The position numbers and the translations under genes are program-made. 53,412 bases of DNA, from positions 1 through 53,412 of the forward strand of contig SVFJ01000013.1 in the NCBI GenBank assembly GCA_015056925.1. The letters are read 5' to 3'. Below, piece after piece: positions 42,626 to 51,528 of this stretch (the stretch's first letter is position 1; each line of letters opens with the position of its first letter). The notes beneath the pieces were generated by a model that was not told the origin of the DNA, did not search any database, and saw only the letters and a list, made by a program, of their open reading frames with translations. Source of the stretch: Lachnospiraceae bacterium (GTDB taxonomy: Bacteria; Bacillota; Clostridia; Lachnospirales; Lachnospiraceae).

Positions 42626-43726
42626 ATGGAAACAGCAGTAAAGGATATACAGGAATTAAAAATACATGGCAGAACAACAGCTTGTAGAGAGCCGTTGACA
42701 CTGTTTTGGACAGCAAGCGGCTTTGAGTGCAATGTGTCTGGTTCTGAGCTATGGGTAGAAGTAGAGGTTACCTATGCTTGTTATGAGCCGTGGTTTAGCT
42801 ATACGATAAATGGTGACTGGATAGGAAGACAGATGCTTCCAAAGGGAAGATACTGGATACCGCTATTCAGAGGTATGAATCCTGAAAAGATTAAGAATGT
42901 CAGATTTTATAAGGATTTACAGGCGATGAGTGATGATGGAGAGTCTTATATTCACATTCATGCATTGCGTCATGATGGAGCATTTTATCCTGTAGTTGAA
43001 AAGCTTTTAAAAATTGAGTTTATTGGTGACAGTATTACCTCGGGAGAGGGTACCTTTGGTGCAAAGGAGGAGGAGGATTGGATACCGATGTTCTTCTCTG
43101 CACTTAGAACCTATGAGCATTTAACATCTACAGCATTGGACGCAGAGTATAGAGTATATTCGCAGAGCGGCTGGGGTGTCTATAATACATGGGATAATAA
43201 TAGAAAGGGGGCATTACCGAGATTTTACCGTCAGATATGTGGCCTGATGCCGGGAGAGACTAATGAGAAGCTTGGAGGAACGCAGCTTCATGACTTTAGT
43301 CAGTGGCAGCCACAGTTTGTGGTAGTAAATCTTGGAACAAATGATGCCAGTGCATTTGAACAGCCAGAATGGGTGGATGAGACGACAGGTGAACGTCATA
43401 AGATGCGTAAGAATCCGGATGGCAGTTATTGTGAGGAGGATGTGCAAGCATTTCAGGGGGCAATGAAGGAGTTTCTTTATACCTTACGTGAGTGCAATCC
43501 GACGGCACAGATTATCTGGTGTTATGGAATGCTGGGACTTCCTTTTGAAAAGCCAATTAAGGACGGTCTTGCAGCATATTGCAAGGAGTCAGGTGATTCT
43601 AAGGTGACGTATTTGGAACTTCCTAATACGGATGAGACGAATGTAGGTTCCAGATGGCATCCGGGTGCATTGAATCATCAACAGGCAGCAGGTGTATTAA
43701 CGGAGTATATCAAAGGTTTGATGTAA
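42626..43726 (+). CDS. CE2-like acetylesterase (jelly-roll plus SGNH)
   Basis: 366 aa from ATG 42626 with a short GAGGG site; upstream codons overlap the preceding gene and are rejected. N-terminal beta-sandwich (about 1-125), then SGNH domain with IGDSITSGEG (Ser136), NLGTNDAS and the C-terminal SRWHPGALNH histidine. This reversed domain order is that of carbohydrate esterase family 2. With the CE17-like neighbour it forms the pair known from R. intestinalis that together remove acetyl groups at all mannose positions. No signal peptide; intracellular. Confidence 0.82.
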   Translation: METAVKDIQELKIHGRTTACREPLTLFWTASGFECNVSGSELWVEVEVTYACYEPWFSYTINGDWIGRQMLPKGRYWIPLFRGMNPEKIKNVRFYKDLQAMSDDGESYIHIHALRHDGAFYPVVEKLLKIEFIGDSITSGEGTFGAKEEEDWIPMFFSALRTYEHLTSTALDAEYRVYSQSGWGVYNTWDNNRKGALPRFYRQICGLMPGETNEKLGGTQLHDFSQWQPQFVVVNLGTNDASAFEQPEWVDETTGERHKMRKNPDGSYCEEDVQAFQGAMKEFLYTLRECNPTAQIIWCYGMLGLPFEKPIKDGLAAYCKESGDSKVTYLELPNTDETNVGSRWHPGALNHQQAAGVLTEYIKGLM

Positions 43727-43742
43727 TGAAGGAGAGAGTACT

Positions 43743-46049
43743 ATGTTTCAAAAGGATTTTGTATGGGGTGTTGCCAGCAGCGCCTATCAGATAGAAGGAA
43801 CAGATTCACAGGATGGCAGGGGTAAGAATATATGGGATACCTTTGCAGAGCAGGGAAGAATCTACGAGAATCAGAATGCAGATATTGCCTGCGACCATAT
43901 ACATAAATATAAGGAAGACTTTGCATTAATGCGTCTGCTTGGTGTGAAAGCATATCGCTTTTCTGTCAGCTGGGCAAGAATTATGCCGGAAGGTACAGGA
44001 AGAGTAAATGAGAAAGCGATAGCGCTGTATCGTGATATGATTCTGGAAATGAAAAAGAATGGCATTGAGCCTTATGTAACCATGTATCATTGGGAATTTC
44101 CTCAGGCGCTTCAGGACAAAGGTGGCTGGTTAAATGAAGAGGTTATTGAATGGTTTGGTGAGTATGCCCGTGTGGTTGCAGAGAATTTTTCGGATATTGC
44201 CAAGTACTTTATCACTTTGAATGAGCCACAGTGCTTTGTGGGACTTGGTCATTTGAGTGGTGTACATGCGCCGGGTTTGAAGCTTGAGCCTAAGGATGTA
44301 TTCCAGATTTCTCATAATGCGCTTCGCGCCCATGGACTTGCGGTAAAGAAGCTTCGCGAGTTTGCAAAGCAGCCGATTAAAGTAGGGTATGCTCCGACCT
44401 GTGGTGTGGCGTATCCATATACGGATTCGCCGGAGGATATTGAGGCAGCAAGAAGTATTTACTTTGGCTTCGACCAGCCGATTTCTAACTGGACATGGAA
44501 TGTAGCATGGTTCTCTGACCCTGTATTTTTAGGTGAATATCCAAAAGAGGCGTTGGAGAAATATAAGGAATATCTTCCTGAAATCACCAAGGAGGATATG
44601 GAATTAATTCATCAACCGCTTGATTTTATGGGACAAAATATATACAATGGCTACTATATTCGAGCTGGCAAGGATGGCAAGCCTGAATATGTAGATAGAG
44701 GACCTGGTTTTCCTAAGACTTCAACCAATTGGCCGGTTACGCCCGAGTGCTTGTACTGGGGTGTGAAGTTTATCTATGAGAGATATCATATGCCGATTTA
44801 TATTACGGAGAATGGTATGGCATGTCATGACCAGATTTCAGCAGATGGTAGAGTGCATGACAGCAATCGTATTGATTTTCTTGATAAGTACTTGTCCTGC
44901 ATTCAGAAGGCTGTGGATGAAGGCGTTGATGTACAGGGTTATTTCTTATGGACATTCTTAGATAATTTTGAGTGGGATAAGGGATATAGTGAAAGATTTG
45001 GACTCGTCTACGTTGATTATAATACCCAGAAGCGAATCGTGAAGGATTCAGCTTACTGGTATCAGAAGGTAATGGAGACGAATGGAATGAATTTGAGTGT
45101 AAATCAGCCAAAACAGGAAATTCTGCGGATGGAGCCCGTGTTTAAGCAGATGATTTGGGGCGGCAATAAGCTGGGAACCCAGTGGGGATATGAAATCCCT
45201 GGAGATAATACAGGAGAGTGCTGGGCGGTTAGTGCACATCCAAACGGAGATTGTAAGATTGCAGAGGGTAGCTTTGCGGGGAAAACCTTGAGCCAATTGT
45301 GGAAAGAACAGCCTGAATTATTTGGTAATGTGGATAGTGACCGATTCCCGCTTTTGATTAAGATTATTGATGCGAAGGATGATTTGAGTATTCAGGTACA
45401 TCCTGATGATACATATGCAGCAACAAATGAGAATGGTTCTCTTGGTAAGACAGAGTGCTGGTATATTCTGGATGCTTCTGAAGGAGCAACCCTTGTGATT
45501 GGTCATAATGCCAAGGATAAAGCAGAGCTGGATGGAATGATTCGTGAGGGAAGATGGCAGGAGTTTATTCGTGAAGTACCTGTAAAGGTAGGCGATTTTA
45601 TACAGATTGACCCGGGAACTGTTCATGCAATCAAGGGTGGTATCCAGATACTTGAAACACAACAGAACTCTGATATTACATATCGTGTGTATGACTATGA
45701 CAGATTAACGGATGGTAAGCCAAGAGAGCTTCATGTAGAGAAGAGTCTTGATGTGATTACGGTTCCGGCTAAGTCTGTAGCGGAAAGTATTGTCGCAGTG
45801 GATGCATCAAAGGAAAATGTGTTCAATGAGTTGATTTCTTGCGATTATTATCGTGTATGGAAGCTTGATGTGACGAACAAGATGCAATTTATGCAGGAAT
45901 ATCCTTTCCTGATTATGAGTGTGCTTTCAGGTGACGGTTTGATGAATGGTCAGTATATTAAGAAGGGCGACCATTTCATATTACCTAGCGGATATGGTAT
46001 GGTTGATGTGCAGGGTAAGCTGGAAGTAATTGCGTCAACAATTGCATAA
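43743..46049 (+). CDS. GH1 beta-glycosidase fused to mannose-6-phosphate isomerase
   Basis: 768 aa, one uninterrupted frame. Residues 1-about 450 are GH1: acid/base Glu161 (TLNEPQ), nucleophile Glu356 (YITENGM), and NFEW at 408-411, the glucose-contact motif of non-phosphorylated beta-glucosidases rather than 6-phospho-beta-glucosidases. From about 459 a type I phosphomannose isomerase follows: QVHPDD (Gln551, His553), GKTE (Glu571), GTVHAI (His628), the zinc ligands. So one chain hydrolyses a beta-glycoside and interconverts mannose-6-P and fructose-6-P. GGAGAG ribosome site; 16 nt after CE2-like. Confidence 0.92.
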   Translation: MFQKDFVWGVASSAYQIEGTDSQDGRGKNIWDTFAEQGRIYENQNADIACDHIHKYKEDFALMRLLGVKAYRFSVSWARIMPEGTGRVNEKAIALYRDMILEMKKNGIEPYVTMYHWEFPQALQDKGGWLNEEVIEWFGEYARVVAENFSDIAKYFITLNEPQCFVGLGHLSGVHAPGLKLEPKDVFQISHNALRAHGLAVKKLREFAKQPIKVGYAPTCGVAYPYTDSPEDIEAARSIYFGFDQPISNWTWNVAWFSDPVFLGEYPKEALEKYKEYLPEITKEDMELIHQPLDFMGQNIYNGYYIRAGKDGKPEYVDRGPGFPKTSTNWPVTPECLYWGVKFIYERYHMPIYITENGMACHDQISADGRVHDSNRIDFLDKYLSCIQKAVDEGVDVQGYFLWTFLDNFEWDKGYSERFGLVYVDYNTQKRIVKDSAYWYQKVMETNGMNLSVNQPKQEILRMEPVFKQMIWGGNKLGTQWGYEIPGDNTGECWAVSAHPNGDCKIAEGSFAGKTLSQLWKEQPELFGNVDSDRFPLLIKIIDAKDDLSIQVHPDDTYAATNENGSLGKTECWYILDASEGATLVIGHNAKDKAELDGMIREGRWQEFIREVPVKVGDFIQIDPGTVHAIKGGIQILETQQNSDITYRVYDYDRLTDGKPRELHVEKSLDVITVPAKSVAESIVAVDASKENVFNELISCDYYRVWKLDVTNKMQFMQEYPFLIMSVLSGDGLMNGQYIKKGDHFILPSGYGMVDVQGKLEVIASTIA

Positions 46050-46057
46050 GATAACAA

Positions 46058-46090
46058 TAGGGCGTCGTCGTGGGATGATGCTCTTTTGTT
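46058..46090 (+). terminator. Terminator of the mannan operon
   Basis: 10-bp stem with three G-T pairs (GGGCGTCGTC with GATGATGCTC), loop GTGG, followed by TTTTGTTT. Confidence 0.7.
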
Positions 46091-46147
46091 TGGGTAAGGG
46101 ATTTTATTGTTTGTATGTGTTGGGCTATGTAAATATGATATTTTATG

Positions 46148-46176
46148 TTGACGAATCTTCCCAAATGAAGTAACGT
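46148..46176 (+). promoter_or_regulatory. Promoter of aminotransferase gene
   Basis: -35 TTGACG (46148-46153), 17-nt spacer, -10-like TAACGT (46171-46176); alternative -10s nearby. Confidence 0.4.
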
Positions 46177-46240
46177 TAAAATGTTATGGTTCGCATAATG
46201 ATACATGAGTGTAGAGAGCGCATAGAAAGGTGTGAGGTCA

Positions 46241-47428
46241 ATGGTTTCGCAGAAATATAAGGATATGCTGCAGGCAAAGTCGGTTATTCGTGAGATGTCT
46301 GCATGGGCAAATAAGAGAGGTAGCGAGATTGGCTACGATAATGTATTTGATTATAGTCTGGGTAATCCGTCAGTTCCTGTTCCGCAGGCATTTACAGACA
46401 AGATGATTGAACTTTTGCAAACAAGAGATACGATGGAGCTGCATGGTTACAGCCAGTCACAGGGGATTCCCTCAGTACGTGCAAAGTTTGCAGAGTATTT
46501 GAATAAAACATATGGAATGAATTACACGGCAGAGCATATATTTATGACAACAGGGGCAGCAGGTGCGGTAGCACATGCGGTGCGTGTTGTAACACAGCCG
46601 GGGGATGAGGTAATCACATTTGCGCCATTTTTCCCTGAGTATAATCATTATATCAATCAGTCAGGCGCAGTACTAAAGATTGTTCCGGCAGATACAGAGA
46701 GCTTTCAGATTAACTTTGAGGCTTTCGAACAGATGATAAACGAGAAAACAATGGCGATTCTGGTGAACACACCAAACAATCCGTCAGGTATTGTATATTC
46801 AGCAGAGACTTTGACAAAGCTCGCATCTGTTTTGGAGGCAAAACAGAAGGAATATGGCCATGATATCTTTATTATTTCAGATGAGCCGTATCGTGATATT
46901 GTATTTGATGGGGTGGATGCGCCATATGTATCAAAGTTCTATGATAATACACTTTCCTGTTATTCCTTTGCAAAGTCACTGTCTATTCCGGGAGAGCGAC
47001 TTGGTTATGTGGCAGCGAATCCAAAGTGTACGGATGCAGAGCTGATTTCGGTGATGTGTTCGCAGGTGTCACGAGGTATCGGACATAACTGCCCGCCATC
47101 TATTATTCAGATTGCGGTAGCTGAGGTGCTTGGTCTTGCGGCTGATTTGGATGTATATGAGAAGAATATGAAGCTTTTGTATGATGAACTGGTGAGTCTT
47201 GGATTTACCTGTGTAAAGCCGGGCGGAACCTTCTATATCTTCCCGAAGGCATTAGAGGAGGATTCGATTGCATTTTGCCAGAAAGCATTAAAATATGACT
47301 TGGTGTTGGTGCCGGGAGATTCCTTTGGCTGTCCGGGATATTTTAGAATGGCATATTGTGTGACTACTGAGAAGGTAGAGCGTTCATTGGCTGCGTTGCG
47401 CAGGTTTGTTGAGGCAGAGTACCGATAA
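46241..47428 (+). CDS. PLP-dependent aminotransferase, class I/II
   Basis: 395 aa from ATG 46241 (AAAGG upstream; a GTG at 46232 is possible). Fold-type I aminotransferase: TGAAGAVAHAVRV cofactor loop, NTPNNPSG, ISDEPYRDIVFDG (Asp/Tyr of PLP binding), the Schiff-base lysine in SFAKSLSIPGERLGY, and FRMAYC with the substrate Arg near the end. Substrate not readable; aspartate/aromatic-type transamination is likely. Monocistronic-looking, 30 nt before the patatin gene. Confidence 0.9.
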   Translation: MVSQKYKDMLQAKSVIREMSAWANKRGSEIGYDNVFDYSLGNPSVPVPQAFTDKMIELLQTRDTMELHGYSQSQGIPSVRAKFAEYLNKTYGMNYTAEHIFMTTGAAGAVAHAVRVVTQPGDEVITFAPFFPEYNHYINQSGAVLKIVPADTESFQINFEAFEQMINEKTMAILVNTPNNPSGIVYSAETLTKLASVLEAKQKEYGHDIFIISDEPYRDIVFDGVDAPYVSKFYDNTLSCYSFAKSLSIPGERLGYVAANPKCTDAELISVMCSQVSRGIGHNCPPSIIQIAVAEVLGLAADLDVYEKNMKLLYDELVSLGFTCVKPGGTFYIFPKALEEDSIAFCQKALKYDLVLVPGDSFGCPGYFRMAYCVTTEKVERSLAALRRFVEAEYR

Positions 47429-47458
47429 GATTAACTAAGAGTAAGAGAGGCGAAATAC

Positions 47459-48307
47459 ATGATAGATGCAGGTCTTGTGTTGGAAGGCGGCGGAATGAAG
47501 GGAATCTATACTGCAGGGGTATTGGATTACTTTATGGAGAAGAATGTGTATTTTAAGAACAGCTATGGAGTGTCTGCGGGTTCGTGCCATTTGGCAAGTT
47601 ATATATCGAAGCAGCATGGCAGAGCAAAAAGAGTATCCCTGGATTATCTTCGAGAGAAGAATTATTGCAGTGTGTACAGTTTGCTTACTTCGGGTGACAT
47701 TTTTAATGTTAAGTTTTGTTATGACAGGATTCCGAATGAGCTGGCCCCATATGATTATGAGACTGCATATACATTTGAAGGAAATGCCTATGCGGTTGTG
47801 ACCAATATTGAAACAGGTAAGCCGGAGTATATGCCGTTAAGGGAGATGCATAAGGATATTATTGGCGTAAGAGCGTCTTCTTCATTGCCGATGGTTTCCA
47901 GAAATGTGGAGATTGATGGTAAGTTTTATCTGGACGGTGGGATTTCTGATGCAATTCCGATTCGTAAATCGGTAGAGGATGGCAATCAGAAGAGTGTGGT
48001 TGTTCTTACTAAGGAGGTAGGCTATGTGAGGAAGCCTTCTTCGCATTTGGGACTGATTAAAACAATGTATAAAAAGTATCCAAAGGTTTATGAACTGATG
48101 AGAGACCGACACATTATTTACAATGATACGTTAGAGTATCTTGCAAAGGCTGAGAAGGAAGGAAAGGCCTTTGTGATTAGACCACAGCAGGTGAGTGATG
48201 TAGGAAGAATCGAAAAAGACAGAGCAAAACTGGAAGCCTTATATGAAGTGGGCTATGAGGATGCAAAGCGCTGCTATGAAGATATGATGAGATTTTTAGA
48301 GCAGTAA
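47459..48307 (+). CDS. Patatin-like phospholipase
   Basis: 282 aa. Oxyanion loop GGGMKG (10-15), nucleophile motif GVSAG with Ser39, and catalytic Asp in DGG near 160 (LDGGISDAIP). No signal or membrane segment; a cytoplasmic lipid acyl hydrolase of the YjjU/RssA-like bacterial group. Substrate unknown. Ribosome site AGAGAGG. It ends 23 nt before the two-hairpin element. Confidence 0.9.
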   Translation: MIDAGLVLEGGGMKGIYTAGVLDYFMEKNVYFKNSYGVSAGSCHLASYISKQHGRAKRVSLDYLREKNYCSVYSLLTSGDIFNVKFCYDRIPNELAPYDYETAYTFEGNAYAVVTNIETGKPEYMPLREMHKDIIGVRASSSLPMVSRNVEIDGKFYLDGGISDAIPIRKSVEDGNQKSVVVLTKEVGYVRKPSSHLGLIKTMYKKYPKVYELMRDRHIIYNDTLEYLAKAEKEGKAFVIRPQQVSDVGRIEKDRAKLEALYEVGYEDAKRCYEDMMRFLEQ

Positions 48308-48330
48308 AGAAAGAGTTATTTGGGAGTACA

Positions 48331-48391
48331 GTATGCAAAATCCATAAATGGAAGATTTTGCATACGGCAAAATTGTGGCTTGGGCCACAAT
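48331..48391 (+). repeat. Dispersed two-hairpin element, copy B
   Basis: Hairpin 1: GTATGCAAAATC (48331-48342)/GATTTTGCATAC (48354-48365) with loop CATAAATGGAA. Hairpin 2: ATTGTGGC/GCCACAAT around TTGG (48372-48391). Compared with copy A (34242-34302), both stem strands change together at two pairs, and the loop differs at one base. Lies 34 nt before the uppP start. Confidence 0.75.
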
Positions 48392-48424
48392 GTTTGAGGT
48401 TTGTTTGGAAAGGTAAGGGTTTTT

Positions 48425-49264
48425 GTGATTGAAATTTTAAAAGCAATTTTATTTGGTATTGTTGAGGGAATCACGGAGTGGTTACCTGTCAGCAGTACGG
48501 GACATATGATTATTTTGGATGAGTTTATTAAACTGAATTGTTCACCTGAGTTTTTGGAAATGTTTTTGGTGGTGATTCAGTTAGGTGCTATTCTTGCGGT
48601 TATTCTGCTGTTTTGGAATAAGATATTTCCATTTCAGTTTCAGGATAAGAAAAAGCCTGTGATTGAGATGGATAAGATTCTTCTTTGGTGCAAGATTGTT
48701 GTGGCTTGCATTCCGGCAGGATTGATAGTGGTTTTGGGACTGGATGAGGTTTGTGAAGAGAAGTTTTATCATGCGATTCCGGTAGCAATTGCTTTGATAG
48801 TATTTGGCGTCGCGTTTATTGTTATTGAACGTAAGAACAAAGGGAAGCAGGCACAGATTGATTCCTTAGAGGCACTTACCTTTAAGACGGCATTTCTTAT
48901 CGGTATGTTTCAGCTGATTGCAGCGATATTCCCCGGAACTTCACGCTCGGGAGCGACAATTGTGGGAGCGTTGTTGATTGGAGTATCAAGAACAGTAGCT
49001 TCTGAGTTTACTTTCTTCCTTGCAATTCCGGTTATGTTGGGTGCTAGTCTTTTAAAGATGCTGGATTTTGGTTTTGCTTTTTCGGGTATGGAATTTACTG
49101 TGCTTGGAGTCGGCATGGTGGTGGCTTTTGTAGTATCTGTTATTGTAATCCGCTTCCTGATGGATTATATTAAGAAGCATGACTTTCAAGTGTTTGGTTG
49201 GTATCGTATCGCTCTTGGTGCATTGGTGATAGCACTCGGCTTAACAGGCGTGATAGGTGCATAA
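48425..49264 (+). CDS. uppP: Undecaprenyl-diphosphatase UppP/BacA
   Basis: 279 aa, GTG start with GGAAAGG 11 nt upstream; an earlier in-frame TTG at 48401 overlaps that site. Polytopic membrane protein; signature motifs EGITEWLPVSSTGH near the N-terminus and FPGTSRSGATI near 170. It removes a phosphate from undecaprenyl pyrophosphate to recycle the cell-wall lipid carrier, and can give bacitracin resistance. The two-hairpin element sits in its 5' region. Confidence 0.95.
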   Translation: MIEILKAILFGIVEGITEWLPVSSTGHMIILDEFIKLNCSPEFLEMFLVVIQLGAILAVILLFWNKIFPFQFQDKKKPVIEMDKILLWCKIVVACIPAGLIVVLGLDEVCEEKFYHAIPVAIALIVFGVAFIVIERKNKGKQAQIDSLEALTFKTAFLIGMFQLIAAIFPGTSRSGATIVGALLIGVSRTVASEFTFFLAIPVMLGASLLKMLDFGFAFSGMEFTVLGVGMVVAFVVSVIVIRFLMDYIKKHDFQVFGWYRIALGALVIALGLTGVIGA

Positions 49265-49278
49265 TATTATTTGATTTT

Positions 49279-49308
49279 AAGGTGCAGTCGTATCGGCGGC
49301 ACCTTTTT
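49279..49308 (+). terminator. Terminator after uppP
   Basis: AAGGTGC/GCACCTT with inner GTCG/CGGC, followed by TTT. Confidence 0.8.
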
Positions 49309-49328
49309 ACGTTAGTGGATTCAATTGT

Positions 49329-49358
49329 TTTACAAGGTAACATAATATGTGATAGAAT
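49329..49358 (+). promoter_or_regulatory. Promoter of ktrB-ktrA
   Basis: -35 TTTACA (49329-49334), 18-nt spacer, -10 TAGAAT (49353-49358). Confidence 0.55.
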
Positions 49359-49391
49359 ATGAGGAGATTTATTGAAATGGGGAGGGCTTAC

Positions 49392-50753
49392 ATGAAGAGA
49401 ACTTTATTTATCAAATTATCTACAACACAGATTATCATGTTGAGCTTTTTGATTACTATTTTACTGGGGAGTATACTATTATTTCTTCCTGTGAGCAGTG
49501 CAACCGGAGGTTCGGTTTCGTATATGGATGCTTTGTTTACAGCGACGACCTCTGTTTGTGTGACGGGGTTAGTGACTGTACCAACTGTATCTACTTGGAG
49601 TATATTTGGGCAGGTAGTTATTTTGATATTAATACAAGTTGGTGGTCTTGGCGTGATTACAATTATGTCGATGATTATGATTGGTTTCCATAAGAAGATG
49701 GGAATAGGAGAGAGAATGCTGCTTCAGGATGCATTTAATCTGAATACAATGTCAGGACTTTCTGAGTTTGTGCGTAAAGTAGTAGGGGGCACTCTTTTGG
49801 TTGAGATGGTGGGAGCAATAGGATATATGACAGTGTTTGTACCACGATATGGTATTAGAGGGGTATGGATATCTGTTTTTAATGCAGTTTCAGCATTTTG
49901 TAATGCAGGTATGGATGTGATTGCAGAAAATAGTCTCTGTGATTATGCACTGAATCCTATGGTGAATGTGGTTACATGCACGCTTATTGTTGTGAGTGGC
50001 ATTGGGTATATAGTTTGGTGGGATGTGCTTAATGCCTTGACGAAATGGAAGACTCATAAGCTGAGGTGTTTTCGGAGTATGACTCTTCATAGTAAGATTG
50101 CAATTGGGTTCACTGTTATTTTGATAGTGGCTGGAGCGGTTTCGTTTTTTGTGTTTGAGTATAACAATCCTTTGACCATGGCGAATTGTTCTTTGGCAGA
50201 TAGGATACAGCTTTCTGTATTTCAGTCTGTTACGACAAGAACGGCAGGGTTTGCGACGATTCCTCAAGAGAATTTGACGAATGCATCAGCTTTAGTTTCG
50301 TTGTTGCTTATGTTTATTGGTGGGTCACCTGTAGGTACAGCAGGTGGTGTTAAGACGGTTACGATGGCAGTGTTAATTATGTCAGCGTTGGCAACTATTC
50401 AGGATAAGAATGAGGTTAGTTTGTTTGGTAGAAGTATATCAAAACAAGCGGTTAGCAAATCTGTTGCGGTTGTAAGTATGGCTTTTGTAATTATGTTTAT
50501 TTCCACATTATTGCTTGCAGGAGTTACAGATGCTGATTTGCTTGATATTATGTATGAAACAGTTAGTGCGACTGCAACAGTAGGATTGTCGAGGAATCTA
50601 ACGGCTTCTTTAAATACATGGGGGAAAATAATTATCGTTATAACAATGTATCTTGGGAGAGTAGGACCGATTTCTCTTGCAGTAGCGATGAATATGCATA
50701 AAGAAAAGAAAAATATTGTATCTAATCCTGTTGAGATGATTAGTATCGGATAA
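49392..50753 (+). CDS. ktrB: Potassium uptake channel subunit KtrB (TrkH family)
   Basis: 453 aa from ATG 49392 (GGGGAGGG ribosome site; upstream codons rejected). Four channel-like repeats with filter-like motifs TSVCVTGL, AFCNAGMD, TRTAGFAT and TATVGL. Length fits KtrB rather than the longer TrkH. Imports K+ coupled to Na+, with the KtrA subunit encoded 12 nt downstream. Confidence 0.93.
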   Translation: MKRTLFIKLSTTQIIMLSFLITILLGSILLFLPVSSATGGSVSYMDALFTATTSVCVTGLVTVPTVSTWSIFGQVVILILIQVGGLGVITIMSMIMIGFHKKMGIGERMLLQDAFNLNTMSGLSEFVRKVVGGTLLVEMVGAIGYMTVFVPRYGIRGVWISVFNAVSAFCNAGMDVIAENSLCDYALNPMVNVVTCTLIVVSGIGYIVWWDVLNALTKWKTHKLRCFRSMTLHSKIAIGFTVILIVAGAVSFFVFEYNNPLTMANCSLADRIQLSVFQSVTTRTAGFATIPQENLTNASALVSLLLMFIGGSPVGTAGGVKTVTMAVLIMSALATIQDKNEVSLFGRSISKQAVSKSVAVVSMAFVIMFISTLLLAGVTDADLLDIMYETVSATATVGLSRNLTASLNTWGKIIIVITMYLGRVGPISLAVAMNMHKEKKNIVSNPVEMISIG

Positions 50754-50765
50754 GGAGGGTGTCCA

Positions 50766-51419
50766 ATGAATAAGAAACAAACTTATGCAGTGTTTGGTTT
50801 GGGAACATATGGTAGTGCAGTAGCAAAGGAACTCGTGAATAATGGAGTAGAGGTACTGGCAGTAGATGTGGATGAGACGGTTGTGAATGCGGTAGCATCA
50901 GATTTTCCGTATTGTAAATGTGCCGATATAACAGATGCAGAGGTGATGAGACATTTAGGAATAGAGAATATTGATGTTGTAATTATTGCTATGGCGAATT
51001 ATTTAGAAGAAAGTGTTATGGCGACAATGCTTTGCAAGGAAGCAGGTGTAAAAACAGTGATTGCAAAGTGTGCTAATGAAATGCAACGTAAGATATTAAC
51101 GAAGGTTGGAGCTGATAGGGTAGTTTTCCCGGAGAGCGAGTCGGGGGTTAGATTAGCAAAGAACTTATTAAGTTCCGGATTTTTGGATGCGATGGAGCTT
51201 GCAAAGGATGTTGCGCTAGTTGAATTGGAGGTAATTCCTGAATGGGAAGGCAAGAATCTGATTGAACTTGATTTGAGAAAGAAATATTCGATTAATGTAG
51301 TGGCTGTATGCCGGGGAGAAGAGGTTAATATCAATATAGACCCGGAACAGGCATTGGAGAAAAATATGCATTTAGTAGTTATTGGTAATCCGTCGAAATT
51401 AAACAGATTGAAAGTATAA
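50766..51419 (+). CDS. ktrA: Potassium uptake regulatory subunit KtrA (RCK domains)
   Basis: 217 aa. Rossmann nucleotide-binding motif GLGTYGSAVAKEL (12-24) and DVDETVVN, then a C-terminal RCK-C domain. It gates KtrB by ADP/ATP and probably c-di-AMP. AAGGAGGG ribosome site; same operon as ktrB. Confidence 0.93.
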   Translation: MNKKQTYAVFGLGTYGSAVAKELVNNGVEVLAVDVDETVVNAVASDFPYCKCADITDAEVMRHLGIENIDVVIIAMANYLEESVMATMLCKEAGVKTVIAKCANEMQRKILTKVGADRVVFPESESGVRLAKNLLSSGFLDAMELAKDVALVELEVIPEWEGKNLIELDLRKKYSINVVAVCRGEEVNINIDPEQALEKNMHLVVIGNPSKLNRLKV

Positions 51420-51467
51420 GCTGTTTAAGAAGGGGCGATTTTGTATATATCGGAATGTGGACAAAAC

Positions 51468-51504
51468 ACAAGGAGCTGCGCACACATGTGTGACAGCTCC
51501 TTGT
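51468..51504. terminator. Bidirectional terminator between ktrA and arsR-type gene
   Basis: Stem ACAAGGAGCTG/CAGCTCCTTGT with inner CACACA/TGTGTG; both sides AT-rich. Confidence 0.75.
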
Positions 51505-51528
51505 ATTATCGTACCTAACGGTACATGT

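Noticed and set aside
43743-46049. GH1 half as 6-phospho-beta-glucosidase, suggested by the fused phosphosugar isomerase
   Set aside because: It has NFEW and lacks the Ser/Lys/Tyr phosphate-binding signature of that group.
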